NCBI GenBank assembly: GCA_014898425.1
Contig: RCSZ01000016.1
Span: 248,001 to 312,000, forward strand
Source of the DNA: Botryotinia globosa
Lineage: Eukaryota; Ascomycota; Leotiomycetes; Helotiales; Sclerotiniaceae
Direction of reading: 5' to 3'
Length of the DNA: 64,000 nucleotides
Below the pieces are notes generated by a model. That model worked only from the letters and a program-made list of their open reading frames with translations, did not search any database and had not been told where the DNA came from. Made by a program: the position numbers and the translations under genes. Positions 1 to 13,723 of the stretch are shown piece after piece (position 1 is the first letter of the stretch; each line of letters starts with the position of its first letter).

Positions 1-3000
1 TTATTTCCCCCCCCCCCATTGATCTATTTATCAAGTAACAAAGTATATCTTCATGGGTCTGTATAGGTCTGTCTAATCATCTCTCCAAGATCTCGATGAT
101 CTATTGTTCGCGATATGTAGATTTCCAACTCTGTGCCCCCGGAGGATATCGTTAACCATATGGAAGTTGTGTGCATGGGGTCTTACTTTACGATACGGGA
201 CACTCGCACACAAAATAAATAAACAGAAGAAGAAGGAGAAGAAGGAGAAGAAGAAGAAGAAGAAGAAGAAGAAGAGAAAAGAAAAGAAAACAAGTCTACC
301 TCTTTCCCTTTTAGACTAAACCTCAATTCCAGCGGTAGGAAAGCGGGAAAGGCAAGGCAAGTGCGGGTGCTAACGATTAGTGCTTGCATTTCCATTGCAT
401 AGCAGCATTATAGTGCCTACTTTTACATCTTGGATGTAAATCTTAGATGGGGAAAGCAAGAAAAAGTCCAAGAGATCCAAAGAAGACATTTGACATTTGA
501 TTCTCCATTAAGCATTCATTACAAGTTGCATTTCAATCCAAGGCAATCGAATCTTAAGATTTCCCGCTCAAAGCCTTGAATAAGTTTAAGTTGCATTTGA
601 TCAGTTGAGCCCAGGTAGATCACGACGTTGCATACTCCGTACGATACGGGAGTGAGGGATGATATGATGAGGGAGGGGTTCAAGCTTTGATTGGATTATT
701 CATGCCCTTCTCCGAGGTAATGGATTAGATCTGACAGGCTGGCTGACTCCGTACTTCAACTACCTGGAGTAGATTACAATCATTAGTAATAAGGTTACTT
801 TGACATGAGAAGCTCGATAGACAAGATAGAAGATAGTTCCCACTACTGTATTAGTCGGCATTCGGTTATCTATCTATTCTTTTTTTCCCCTTCTGTCGAA
901 TATTCTAAAAGGCGAGAGAAGAATTCGCAAAAGGGCAATGGACCCGTTAGAACTTGCTTGGACTCAGAAATTTCTACCTCAAAATGCATTTGCGATTACA
1001 ATTTACCTTGGTCCTTGGCAATACAGTAGCAAAAGACATTAGACTACCATTTTAGCTGTGGAGGGTTTGTCTTGGAACCCTGATCTAATGGTGTGAACTA
1101 ACCATAAGAGAATTCAGATGCTTTTTCTCCATCAACCGCTTCCCGCTCTCAAAGACATGGTGCCTAACAAATTATCTCGACTCGGTTTGTGGAAAAAATG
1201 GGCACTGGATCAAAACAATCCATCTCTGATTCTCTATAACTCTTTGAGAATTGCCCATGGGAACGCAAAGTCAACATGGTTGTCTTGGCTCCTTCTTATT
1301 CCCTGCTCTCATCAGGTTGGGCATCTATGGAGTTATGCTTGATTCTGAAGGCTTGCATCAAAATCCTCAAAAGAAAGCCGCCGATAGGTTATATCCTCAC
1401 GGTTTGCATACGATTGTTTCTTTACCCTTGTCCATCCTTGCTACACTTTCTCATCATTGGAATAATCTGTTAAACTCCGGCTTCCCGTTGATGCCACCAG
1501 GGCTTGGCTCGTAACGAGAAAATGATGGTCCTTGAGCACCAATCAAATGTTTTGAGGCAATCGGTGATACCCTCGAAAAAGGTCACTTCAAAGATCACGC
1601 GTATCCATTGCTCTTGTGGGAGGAAAAAAGCCCTTTTGGGGGTATCATTTGTTTATTTTCATCACCTTCAGGCAAGGGAATCGTTGATTGATCCTACAAT
1701 TGTGGCATTTTCCCTTCGCTTAATCTTAAGATTCCCCTTCATGATCATCTCACTCATGGTCGCTGCTGATCAAACCATCTAGATAGTAAATAAAGCACGG
1801 GTAACGGATGGTAACGAGGTAAACCGTAAAAGATGTTTAGATGACAACATCAAATAAAATGCCTTCTTCGAATGTCATCTCATACCACCATCCCCACCTT
1901 TTTCCCATCTCTTGGGCCTCGCCATTCGGCAGCAAGTCCATTCATTCACGACTCACGACTCATGAATACTTGTATTCTCATTATACTAGGCCTCATCAAA
2001 CGGCCGCAGAATGCAGTATTTTTGTAAGAGTGTGAATGTGAAGCCTCAAATGATAGGTGATATTCCCAAGTTCACTTCTACCTAATCTACCCAATCTACC
2101 TAATCAAATGATCGTAAGCTCTGCGTGCCCAAGTCAAAGTAGGGCAAGCAGATGATTGGTAAATCAAGCCCTCAAGTCCTTCGGTAGCTTTCCATGACAC
2201 AGATTCATACAATTCATTACCGCACAAAGATCCAACCTCATGGGCCATGGCTTCGTCTCCCGCTACCTGGAGCCTGCCGGCAGGCACCTCACGGTAAGAT
2301 GGACGGGTACGAAACCGATTTTTACTTACTGCTATTCAAAAGAAGGCCGCAGGGTTTAATCTGGTACCCTAGTATCTGTCATTTCAATCGGTGAGAGCTC
2401 GAAAGCCTAGCAGCCCAGTTCCAACTTCCAGCCCTTCCCAAATTGAACTGTCGTTACTATACATCTTGTCTCTTATTGACTATAGTACGGAGGTATCGGT
2501 AAATCATCTACCACCCCTAGTCCTTAGGAAAGTGATCTCTCTGGGCGCATGAATGAGTTGCGCGTATGACGGCATTCTCAATTTTGTTTCATTCTGGATA
2601 TTTTCCCTTGAGGAATAAATTTCCCGATGGACCTTCAGGACTTCCCTTGACCTAAGGAACTCCCCAGGATGAAGGGGGTCCAACGCTTTAACCGACTACG
2701 ATGATGCTAGTACAGTAAAGACACTTCTAAACTTTCTTCTAGAATGTCAGAAGAAGACCGAACAAACTTCGGGTAAACAATCATATTTCACACATAATCC
2801 TCTTTTCCTTAAGTGCGAACGAAAATGCTCAAATGCTATTATGCTACATATAGCTGAATCCCATCTAGAGTACCTGGGGTCCTGGATGTACCTGAGTGGG
2901 GTGCACTTGGCTTCTTTTACGGAGTCAGCGTTCCAGGTTTTGCTTACACTGGCAGTCGCGCCATGGACGGACGCGTTACAATTGAATCATGATCTTATTG

Positions 3001-6000
3001 TTTTTTTCTTCTCAGTCTCGATTGAAAGAATTGAGGGGGCTGGGAATTTTCTTACCCATGATTCATGATTATCATATTACAAGTTTACAACAGTTATGAT
3101 TTTCAAAAGAGCGTCTGTTAGGTGAGATAGTGATGGAAAATGGACATTGAGATTTCATCTAATTCAAAATCTTCTTCTTCCATCAGAAACGCGGTATCCT
3201 CTGTAATTCTCAGCCCACCTAAAGTGTATCTTTCATCTTGGCTTCTCCAGACCTTCAAACATGTCAAATGGGACTACCCGCGCAGCCGCGGCCTCCTTCC
3301 TCCAAAGCTACAGCCTCTTCTTACTACACAGCTTTTGAGTCTTATATTTACCCATTATCTCATGTTTACCAATGACCAGCTTCCAAGCCTTTCCAAAAGT
3401 TTCAAAAATGTCAAGGTTGAGGCAGAATTTTCATATAATTTTCATACGAATTTTGGTCTTCACATTCTTCACCGCTCATCTATTTTAGGAATCTGATGTC
3501 GAGATCCGGATGTTCCGCCTGGGATTCGGGAAGCGAACATCCAAAGACCCAACTTTGAAGGAGAGAAAAGAAGAGCAAGGCCACTAATTACGAAGTGTAC
3601 CAAAGTACTGTCCCATGAGAATCTTGAGAAAAGTGAAGCCTGATCTGAGAAGGATTGTCGGTCTGTGTTTCAGGCTTTGAGGAATGATGCAAGCCAGAGT
3701 CAGTCTCTACTGAGAGTCAGGTTTTATTTCTGAGGGATAGGCCAGAGATGCTCGTGAGAAGGGTCTCCTTGAGGGCCTCGTAAATCTTTCCATTTGATAT
3801 GAACATGGAGAGGAGCCAGATACAGGTCTATTGGACCGTTAGAACAATGCCAATTTGTCTAACATGAATCAAAATATGCGGTTCTAACTTACTCACGAGG
3901 CATGTTAGCTTCTCGCCTCTCCCTGACATTTTCAACCTTTAGATTTACGACCTGTCCGACTATGTACATACATACCTGTGGATCTACCTGCCAACCCCAT
4001 AATAGGCGTCCCATATTATAACAAATGCTCTCATATAGACCCATGACGCACGTACAATATAAGTTTGCTGTGTATAGATCGCCAGAACCCCGACGGATAA
4101 AGTATAATTTGACAATTTCACTCAATAATAGAGCATGAATAATAAGCAAATTACGAAATGCCAAAGTGGGTTCATCCGATCTGAAGAATTCGAAACGAAG
4201 CTCAAAGCTCGAAAGAAAAATCCCCGAGATTCGCCGATTAGATTAAATTGATCGATCAGAGGATTTTCTATCGTATCTACCGATATCGTACTTGTCGGCT
4301 TTAAGTGTGGTGGGTCGTGTTGGTTGGGGACGGATGACAATCTTTCTTTCTCGAATGAATTGATTGATCGGTCTTCCAAGTGGAGGATACATTTTCACCC
4401 CGGCCAGATCCATTCAGTAGATATCCATTTCAAATGAAGCTAAGAAATTTTGCACATGATTTTCCAGCATTACAGTACCGAGTACGGAGCACAGTACCAG
4501 ATTCAAAAGGAGTAAACCCATATGGCATAGGTTGTCGAACTATGAAATAATGAATGATGGTGCGGTGAAGACATCTCGGTGCAGGTAGCCGTTCGCTACT
4601 GTTTCGCTACTGTAGTGTTGATGGGAAGCCGCAGCTCCACATCGGGTCTTCTACTTTCTAAGCTATCAAAGTTACCAAGCTACCGGAAACGTGATGTGTG
4701 GGTTCCCGGTGTTGACCGCTTGGTGGCCTGTCTATCGCCGCGGGGTTGTTTTTCAACTTTTGTTTTGTTTACTTTGGTAGTAGAGTGACGATGATGATGG
4801 TGGCGTGAAAAGTCTGAGTAATTAGAGCGTGTGTAGGCGAGCAGAGGAGAGGGGTATTCAGCTTAGGGGGGGTCTAACCGGGACTAGGTTTGAGGGGAAA
4901 AGTTCCGATGTTGACCGCTTGCCGAACTGCGAACTATGGTTTACAGTATGTCTCAATTTTTACCTCAGGCTTTACTGTCGCGAGGAAAGTCTACTTGGGT
5001 GTGAGAAAACTGTTCACGGATTCCTGGGATTTTGATGCTTGACCGCCAGATGAGCCGTCCTCAACCGGCACGAACCTTTAATTGAGACCAGAAAGATTTT
5101 CAAACCTTATGGGCTTGAAATTTCTAGTGGGTTTAGCTTTTTAAAGAATCATTTACCTACTTCGATTACTGATCCATTGACTGGAATCATTCGTAAACTC
5201 TTTTAGACATCTTGAAAGGGACCACCAGTCAGCAGGCTGTGGCAAGATTCTGTGAGCTATATCAAAATGAGGCAGGTGATTGATTGTATTGTGACCAGAA
5301 GTAAATTAATGGCATTCATCGGCGCATGACATATCTATCTCCAAAGCTAGTATTCGAACGATCACGAAGAAACAAGAACCGTGATATCCGATGAGCGCAT
5401 AATACGGCATCTTGACCGAATAGAAATGAAATCTCACGAGTGTGAGGAGTTCAGGATCACCAAAAGCTGCTCCAACGGTCATCAGGGTCTGAATCGGTCA
5501 AAAGTTTATGGATCGTATGGATCGTATGGAGATAATGTGAGAATGTGGAACTTGTATTCGGAAATCTTGAACCCTGTGTATAGAGGATCAAAGGAAGATG
5601 GGGAAAGGGGGGGCTATGAGAAGACCGAGTGAGAATTGACAGAAGGAATAAAGGGACATCACAAGAGATGAACTAGAGCGACAGAGCCCAGGCAAGCACG
5701 TCGATCTATAGGATCTGATAGATAGATCTCAAGGCTTCGAGGTCTGGCATTTGAGTATGGGTAGTAAAATGAAAGGAATATCAATGCTATAGGTGGTGAT
5801 CTGATGGGCTGTGCTACTCAGAAATGGATGGATCTAGAAGCGGCGACTTGTATATCTAGGCACCCACACTATTTCAGGAAATGAGTATCAATATTGATCT
5901 TCAATTTTGCCTCTTGATGCTAACAAGCATATCCGTATCAAGAAACCACTGTCGAGTGCTCTGACTGAACTCGAAAAGAGCTGGGGTAAACGGTATGCGC

Positions 6001-8187
6001 CGCTGATTCGCTTGGTGATCCTCTGTTGATGCCAAACAGGATAATTGTCGTTTAGCATACGCCTCTCTTCAATTTCGATAATGAAACCTTATGGTCCCCA
6101 ATCGCAAAGCTTACAGCCTCTTCTTTCCACCATAATTCGATGATTTCCTTCTTTCCAAATCGATCTACGCAACTCGGAGAGCGGTGAAGAAATTAGAAAA
6201 AGCGCTTGGCGATTGGAGCGGGGAGAAACGCAGCTCCACTCCACTCCACGAGTACCGATCAAGGTAAGTTATCTTGTTATCGGACTATTTTCAAAGACTC
6301 TTACCCATAATGACGAACTGCTGTACGTTATGGTGTTACGAGGTTTGTCGAGTATCGTACAATATTTCGTAATAGAGTTTTTTGTGTGTTAGTCTGGTAG
6401 TTGGATTCTGATAAAGAGATTGGAAGCATAATTATCAAGCCTAACTGAGTTTGAGACCTGCATGCACTATAGAGTGAAGCATAACGCGGAACTTCACAAT
6501 TATAACAAGAAATAGTATACGAGGACCCTTGAAATGTGGGGGGGAGAAGGAGCCTCAATTCGGATATCCGAAAAAAGACCACTGCATTGGCGTGCTACAA
6601 ATTCCTGCAAAGGTAAGACATGTACATGCCATAGGCGCAGAGATCACTAGATAGTGGCAATTTGCCTTTCAACAGAGAAGAGAATCGCGTCGCTCACAAG
6701 CACGGATATCTTCAGTGGCATGAAAATGGGGTCCGGCCCAGAACGACTGCGTGCTTTTTACGGAAGTATGTGCGACGTACAGTACAGTGCATTAGCGGTG
6801 GTGCTTGAAAAAAAAAATCACTTTACCCATTGCCGCTTCAACATTTTATCATTCTATACAACAGAGCTCGTACTGAAGCATTCCCAGAGTGCAAATACAG
6901 CCTCAAGACAGCCTGAGGACAGCCTAGCCAAAGTCGCAATATTGAAGTAGAAGTGGAAATCCGAATAGGAATGGAAAAACAAGGGAACTTCACCGCCGCC
7001 ACTAGATATGTATGTTGTATGCAACATGTAAGATTTTGCGGATTGGTCTTGGTATCTGCCAGTAATTCTCGTGATCGGCCGAGGTGAGGTTCGCATTGGG
7101 ACGGGGTATTAATATATTTGTTACATTACTTATGTACTGCAGCTGTATCGAAGTGGAGTATGTTCTGACTTTCGCCTATGATTATACATGAGTAACAAGA
7201 CTATAGCATGGCGAAGAGGAACATTAGTGGAGTATTTTGAATGTCAGAAATAATGTCAAACATTATCCAACTGAAATCCTGTCTATAATAAGTTGAGACA
7301 CCGGCTGGCGAGGCAAGGTTAGCCTACCAGTGCTTACTGGGCACTCTCTCCGTTTCATGTTACTTCAGGTGATCTTTGCCTATACGCAAACCGTAAGTCT
7401 TTTTTCATGGTGTATGTGCCACAGGCAATGTCAGGTTCGTCAGAGATGTGTAAATGAGGAAATGCTCCTCCTTGGCATGATATTCATGACTTTCTCCAGA
7501 CTTCTCCACTGCGACATGTGTTTTGTACACTATTGTATACTGTATACCTGAGTACTTTGCTCCGCTCCAACCTTTCGCTTTTGCAGAACTGCATCTGGTC
7601 AAAGGACTCTTCCGTCGAAGAAGCAAGTAGATCAAAACGAATATACACCCCAAGGACTTATGAAGTTCTCACCAGCCCACTAATGTAGATGCATCACTGA
7701 TTGAACGATTCATCAAATGAATGATCAAATCCTGTTATTGGGTTTCAAATCGGAACTAAAGACTGAATATCGCTTTGGAAAGAGGGAAAAATAACGAATT
7801 AAAGGCGAAACAGATCATGCAAGGATGAATCAGCAGGAAATCGAGATCAACGATGGAGACAGAACTCATGTAATCTTGTATGTATTTTTCTTTCCTATCT
7901 TTCCTTTAACACTATTTTGAGGTCCCAGTCCGATTAGCTGAGATATAAGAATCTTGAAGTTAGAAACACAGGGAGATTCGAGTCGGGGTATCCCAAAAAA
8001 GTTTTCGACGCCTCTAATAACCCTAGCAGCAAGAGGCAATATAGCTTCGACGCTGCTAGCAGTTTGGAGACAACAGCAAAAAAGAAAAAAATAGAAAATG
8101 ATTTTGAAGATCTTCGTAATGAAGAGACCACAAGGGTCATCGAGTTTCCGAAAAGTGCTCCAGAAACAAGCCTTACATTTGTTAGTA
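1..8187. other. Gene-poor intergenic stretch
   Basis: About 8 kb with no protein-coding gene I can support on either strand. Open frames are short (118 codons at most), do not chain across plausible introns and resemble no family I know. The stretch is moderately AT-rich and holds a purine microsatellite near 227-290, a poly-C run at 7-17 and scattered TACGGAG-type motifs (near 640, 747, 2485, 4489). I saw no tRNA or rRNA gene and no terminal repeats by eye. It may hold non-coding transcripts or decayed repeats that reading alone cannot reveal. Confidence 0.5.
227..290. repeat. AAG/GAAAA purine microsatellite
   Basis: Irregular AAG and AAGGAG trinucleotide repeat running into AAAAG pentamers. 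The purines are all on the plus strand. Frames across it give only poly-Lys or poly-Ser, so it is treated as simple sequence and not as coding. Confidence 0.9.
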
Positions 8188-9892
8188 TCAGGAGAATTGC
8201 ACGTAATCTTGCTGTGCGAGAATTCCAGTTTCCGTTTCTCCATCTTCGTCGCCAAAAAACTCCTCATCAATGGCATCTGAATCAACGTCATCGCTATCTA
8301 CCTCGTCTTCTTCGTCGCTCGAAATATCACTCGATTGATTACCGGGAGAAGATTCACCAGTAGCTGCATTCCTACGAATAACACTAGCCTTGATGCGGTG
8401 GGGAAGTTTGCATCCTTTCGTAGTGCAAGTACCTGTATTGCTGAAATCCGGGCATTCGTGAACGTGTCGCTCTGTGCAAGTGGTTCCCTTGTCGCAGTAT
8501 CCATAGATTCCGAAAGACCGGCAAACCGTTGCTGTCGGTGAAACACGAACGTGGGTGTAACGACAATCCGAGTTTGAACAATTGCCCTTGGCAAAATGCA
8601 AGCAATTCGGTGTTCTTTCGGGGGTGAGATCGTGAGACAGGTCGCATGAATCTCCATTAGGACATTCACCTTTGAGAAGAAAAGCTTTACATATTCCAAC
8701 CCTTGAAGGGTCGTGAATATATCGGCATTTGGGGCCTTTGTTACAAGTACCTAAACAATATGTGGTTAGCTGAAACCCAAATCGCTCCTCCTCCAAGACC
8801 TAAAATAAAGGAACAATTTGAAATGTGGGAAGAAAGGAGGTACCCGTGTTGGTAAACGATTTGCATGGCTCGTTGATCTTAACGACTCCCTGCTTCCTGC
8901 GACCGAGTTAGCGATTTCATACAACAAATGCAATTGTGGAATCGCATTTTGTTAAGCCATACCTAGTGGCTTTGATTATCCCTTCACGATACATATTTCC
9001 ATTCTTGCTTCTATAGAATTTGACACCCCCAATTAAAGTAGTCTTGGGCGTAGTATTTGCGGAAGTAAGATCACCTAAAATAAGTGAGCATGGAACACAA
9101 AATCATACCACCTTGTGGCTTTCTGCAAACGATGAGTCTCACCAGGGGCTTTCACAAGTTTGCTACCGTTCTTTGTGACAATGAATCGGATTCCGTTGAC
9201 TGTAACTTCATAATTGGTTGTTCCAGTGGGTTGGACCATGGAAGAGCCAGAACTCGCACTCAGGCGTTGCAAATGTCTGCTCAACTTCAACTTCTCCCGT
9301 TCATCCCTTTGTTTAAGTTTCTGTTTTCTGGTTTCCTCAATAGCTTTGACGCGAATCTGACTATCTTTCTCAAAATATGACTTGTTAATCAACTGAAGAT
9401 GACGATCGGTTTTTGTGATGTAGCCGGCAGAGGATGATCGCTCGTTCTCATCTGCAGATGCAGTTACGTTTGATGAATCCGACTGTGATGGTGGGACGGA
9501 GGTACCACCGTTTAACACAAGCGTTCGATGCCGCACGATGCCAGCACCGCCTCTTCCGCCTCGGTATCCTCTCGCAGAATATGCGCCCCTATGACTACCT
9601 CGACTACCTCTCCAGCTACTGTTTGCATAGGGATGGTATGCATAAGCTCCATGACCTCGAGTATTTGATTGTGAATGATAACCATTTGAAGGCGAGGGGG
9701 CATGGGTTTGATTATATGGATCGGTTGACTGATTATTCTTATGTTGATTGATTTGACCTTGATACTGTATAAGCTTATGCCCAAGTCGGAAAAAAGAAAC
9801 AAAGAATGTTTGTCTAAATGATATTGATAATGGGGTACTGTACCAGCTAGACGACTGATTTGCTCTAAGATGGCTTGGTCTTCTGAAGCCAT
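8188..9892 (-). CDS. Five-finger CCCH zinc-finger protein (ZC3H3/Red5-like)
   Basis: Five exons: 9892-9839, 9764-9143, 9074-8963, 8896-8844 and 8750-8188, giving 467 residues with phases that close. The N-terminal third is Gly/Arg/Tyr/Asn-rich and looks disordered. A coiled, basic segment follows, with RKQKLKQRDEREKLKLSR in its middle. Five consecutive CCCH fingers then run from about residue 275 to 400, the first split by the last intron. The C-terminus is a Ser/Asp/Glu-rich acidic tail. Five tandem fingers with this spacing (for example C-x5-C-x3-H followed by IHDP) are the hallmark of the ZC3H3 / fission yeast Red5 type, nuclear RNA-binding proteins linked to polyadenylation, export or RNA elimination. 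That role is inferred from family. The gene is divergent from TFIIF beta with 412 bp between starts. The third donor (GTATGG) and the first acceptor are the weakest calls; the acceptor could lie 9 nt upstream without changing frame. Confidence 0.85.
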
Positions 9893-10304
9893 AGTTGAAT
9901 GTTCCTACCAGTTAGTAAATGAATGTCGCTCTGGTATATTATTAAGGCCTTGAAAAATAATATATCACAAGTCTTAAATTGTCAGTAAAATTGACGTTTG
10001 GTTGTTGGTGAAATGATTCTTGTAATCAGGAGATACAGGAATGAATACCTGCCGTATAAGATTTGTCATCAAACTACAAACGCGATTACTACATAGCGTC
10101 AATCGGCAGTTTGGCTCAATATCCGACAAGGCTGCGACTTTTCAATATCATTATTGATTGAAAGGCAACTAACAAAGAACTACGTATTGATCTAGTATTT
10201 GTTCTTCCTAACAACCACAAACTACTTACCTACCAGAAGGAATCTCAGCTCCAGCGAAGAACAACATATCGTTTTGGGTTTAATAATCACTACATACATA
10301 CAAA
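9893..10304. promoter_or_regulatory. Shared divergent promoter region, CCCH protein / TFIIF beta
   Basis: The two start codons face away from each other across 412 bp, so this segment must hold both promoters and both 5' untranslated regions. It is AT-rich, with pyrimidine-rich stretches near 10200-10240 before the TFIIF start. I see no unambiguous TATA box. Confidence 0.5.
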
Positions 10305-11559
10305 ATGGCAGACGCAGTCATTAAGCCCGATCCAGAGGCAGCGGTCGCATCACCCAGGTTCATGGAGGATGATGATATATATGAGGATGCTGGAGATATG
10401 GCGATCAATGAAGACCCTAGTTTCCAAAAGTTATGGTTGGGTCGTGTTCCCAAGTACGTTTGGAATGCATGGAATGAAATGAGTGAAGATTTGGATGAGG
10501 AGATACAGATTGGTACCATTCGCAATTGTCGAGAGAGAATGCCTGACGGCACTATTAAGGTATTGGTCCTCCAGTTTGCGTTCAGAAATTCAGCTAACTT
10601 GAGCTATAGGACTCTTATTCCATGTTGCTAAATTCCAATCTTGCACAGCATCAGACTGTTCCCAAGGAATATAACCTTGATATTACCAACTCGAATGTCA
10701 AGAATACTTTCATTTTCTCGGAGCAAGACCTTCCAGGATTCAAATCGAAATCCAGACAAAAATTTGCTTTGGAGACTGCAAATATGCCAGCAAGACTAAC
10801 CCGTGGAAAGATTGAGAAGCCGGCAAACAAACAACCATGGGATCCCAATAAGAAATTTCAACCTCAATTTCGAAAGGCAATTCCAAGTATGTTAATAAAA
10901 CAGTCATAAAATTAGACTTTGCTGACAGAACTCGAATAGAGAGAACAAATCTTTCCGGTAGGGTTGTACATGAATTGAGTTGTATTGCGGTACAAAATGA
11001 AGAATCAGACCGTCTTCTAGCCATCAGGACTTTGGAGGCTATGAAACCCAAAGTCGGCACGAAATTCCTCAACGAGGATCTTGATGTGGGCCAAGGTTTT
11101 ATTCAACCTGGTACCATCAAAGCTTCGGATGCTTACAGGAGCTTCATTGTAAGATATACGACTCATACCTAAATTTCTTTGCAACATTTGTACTAACCTC
11201 ATCAGAAAACCAAGAGTTCCACTGCTAGTGGTAAACCACAACTTACCAAGGCCGCTCGTATGCCAGAAAATGAGCTTCTGGATAAGATTTTCGAATGTTT
11301 CCGCGAGTATAATTATTGGTCCATGAAAGCACTTCGTGCCAGACTCCAGCAGCCAGAAGCATATCTTCGCGAAACACTGGAGAAAATCGCTTTCTTGGCA
11401 AAGACTGGTCGTTTCGCAACACAATGGTCATTGAAGCCTGAGAACAGACCAGACAACTATGAGGTTGCTGCTGGCGATGCTATTGCACCTGGCGAAGATA
11501 CAGACCTTGGCGACGAAGACGAAGAAGATGATGAGGATGTCAAGTTTGAAGACGTCTAA
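10305..11559 (+). CDS. tfg2: Transcription initiation factor IIF, beta subunit (RAP30/Tfg2)
   Basis: Four exons: 10305-10559, 10610-10886, 10940-11148 and 11206-11559, giving 364 residues. TFIIF beta binds RNA polymerase II and helps recruit it to promoters together with the alpha subunit. The N-terminal dimerization half is recognisable by WLGRVPKYVWNAW near residue 45 and by FIFSEQ further on. The C-terminal winged-helix DNA-binding domain carries the family signature ARMPENELLDKIFECFREY and YWSMKALRARLQQPEAYL. The protein ends in a strongly acidic tail (DEDEEDDEDVKFEDV). At the second intron the acceptor used is 10937-10939; the AG a few bases earlier would put a TAG in frame. Length and domain order are as expected for fungi. 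Confidence 0.95.
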
Positions 11560-12108
11560 TTGTGTGACTGATCTTGCAGTATGTATTCTACGGCGTTTTA
11601 AGGGGCAAGGTCGCATAATGACGGTGTCATTCACATGATCAGGTTGACATACGGGAAAGCATAATGGCATGGCGTTACAATTGTCCTTCGTGGATTTAGG
11701 TTGGTCAATGGCGGAACTCATTTGTGAGCAGAGTTTTTAAATCGAGTTGTAAATTATCATAATATCAAAGCAAAATTTACGATTGATTCATATTCCGAGT
11801 ACATGCCGATTGGAAATGATCTCGGCGGGTATCACTCTGGATAATCCGATGTGGCACACAATGACGAACGAACATTGAGTTTCTGAAAAAGTCACTATAA
11901 AGTTGTAACAATTTCTACGTAACTGTCTTTATCCACATTTGAACATTCACATAAACGTCCATTTTTTTACCATTCAATTGTAAAAGTATGCTGGTAGAGG
12001 CTTAACTTTTTCTTTGATCTGCCAGATTGCAAGCCATTGGCTTTCGCATTCCGTCAATTTGTCTGGCATCCATCTCCACTCTCACATCAAGAAGAATTTC
12101 CAAAAAAA

Positions 12109-13347
12109 ATGGCAAAATTAATAGGAAGAATTGCCTGCAGAGCAATTACCCCTAGTCCACTCTGTAGATTCAGTAGAGGGGCTGGAATGTCGGCCAGCTT
12201 TGCTACACCCCTGCGACGATACCAATCTTCGTTACCAATGGCGTCTTTCCCTCTCAAACGTTTCTTCCCCAGACCGTCGCGTAACTACCAAATACCTATA
12301 CGACTCTTCTCAACAACTCGACGCATCGACTCGTCTCCCAAGTTTACATACGGTATCTCAGCATCGTACTGCGCCAAAGAGAACCGCTACGACCCTACCA
12401 AAAACCTCACGCCCTTCAATTCGCATAATCCTATCCCCGTACCTCTCAAGCCCGCCAACCGCAGGCCTGCCTCCGGCCAAGATGCATTCTTCGTGGCACC
12501 CATATCTAATACCTCAGATGTTGCTCTCGGAATCGCAGATGGGGTAGGGGGATGGATTGATTCAGGTGTCGATCCTAGCGATTTCTCCCACGGTCTATGC
12601 GAGTACATGGCGCATACGGCATCGGTGTCGAATACAATAGATGAACTTCCTATCTCTGCAAGAAGGCTATTGCAAAAGGGCTACGATTTAATTTGTGCTT
12701 CAGGCAAAGTGCGTGCGGGGGGAAGTACGGCTGTAGTGGGAATTTTCAACTCTGGGGGAAACATGGAAGTTGCAAATTTGGGAGACAGTGGATACATACA
12801 ATTGAGATCGGGAGCTGTGCATTCGGCGTCTGAATTCCAGACGCATGCTTTTAATACACCGTATCAACTAAGCTTGGTTCCAGAAGCGGTGATTAGACAG
12901 GCGGCGAAATTTGGGGGACAACAATTGATGGATTTGCCAAGGGATGCGGAAGTCATGAGTAAGGAGTTGAAGCATGGAGATGTGGTTGTGTTTGCTAGTG
13001 ATGGGGTTTGGGATAACCTAAGCGGAGGTGACGTACTGAGGATTGTGAGCAACAGAATGCAGTACAACGGAGTTTGGGTCAACGGGGCAGGGGGGAAGGG
13101 AACCGGGGTGGGGGAAAAGCTTAGAGAGACAATACAAGAGAGCGATGACGGATCAGCAAGTTTGAGTTTGCAGAGTTCTTTGGCTGTAGATATTACTGGA
13201 GAAGCTAAGGCGGCAAGTCTTAGTTTGAGGAGGGATGGTCCATTTGCAAGGGAGGTTCAGAGGAGATATCCAGATGAGAAATGGAGCGGTGGGAAATCAG
13301 ATGATATTTGTGTTGTTGTAGTGGTGGTCGCAGAGGAGGGGAAATGA
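12109..13347 (+). CDS. Mitochondrial PP2C-family protein phosphatase (Ptc7/Azr1 type)
   Basis: Single exon, 412 residues. The ATG at 12109 is the first in-frame start; the frame stays open upstream but has no ATG. The first 70 or so residues are rich in Arg, Ser and Ala and almost free of acidic residues, typical of a mitochondrial import presequence. The catalytic domain shows the PP2C metal-binding motifs in order: GQDAFFV, then GIADGVGGW, then ANLGDSGY, then FASDGVWDN, then GKSDDICVVVV. This subset (DGVGGW, short domain) matches the Ptc7 / fission yeast azr1 / human PPTC7 group. In yeast, Ptc7 acts in mitochondria and affects coenzyme Q biosynthesis; transferring that role here is inference. 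The insert between DGVWDN and the last motif is Gly/Ser-rich. The gene is convergent with the GT17 gene downstream. Confidence 0.9.
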   Translation: MAKLIGRIACRAITPSPLCRFSRGAGMSASFATPLRRYQSSLPMASFPLKRFFPRPSRNYQIPIRLFSTTRRIDSSPKFTYGISASYCAKENRYDPTKNLTPFNSHNPIPVPLKPANRRPASGQDAFFVAPISNTSDVALGIADGVGGWIDSGVDPSDFSHGLCEYMAHTASVSNTIDELPISARRLLQKGYDLICASGKVRAGGSTAVVGIFNSGGNMEVANLGDSGYIQLRSGAVHSASEFQTHAFNTPYQLSLVPEAVIRQAAKFGGQQLMDLPRDAEVMSKELKHGDVVVFASDGVWDNLSGGDVLRIVSNRMQYNGVWVNGAGGKGTGVGEKLRETIQESDDGSASLSLQSSLAVDITGEAKAASLSLRRDGPFAREVQRRYPDEKWSGGKSDDICVVVVVVAEEGK

Positions 13348-13723
13348 GCGCAAGATCAAGATGACAAGAGATGGAAACAAGATTTCCAGAAACAACTTCT
13401 GTATGATATGTTGGTGATATTACACGAGGACAATTAGAAGGTTAGGGAGTGACTGGCATTGTGTATATACCTCTTGCATGGAAACAGGCGGGTGGCCGAC
13501 ATCCTTAAACGGTCATTTAGATTGTAGAATGCTACGCAGCGTGTAATGATTTATAGAGCGATGGTTTACACACAGATGCCTTACTATCGTTTCCAACCTG
13601 AGCTTTTTCACAATTTCGGGAGGTGGGTAAGAGAATACATGTAAATTTTATGATGTTTGATTTATTTTTCTGCAGTGCATTCCTATTCATTGTGCACAAG
13701 GTTTCCATATTCCCGTCGGACAA

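Noticed and set aside
3140..3496. 118-codon frame starting with ATG
   Set aside because: No recognisable domain or signal peptide, Ser/Leu-rich composition typical of chance frames, and no partner exons.
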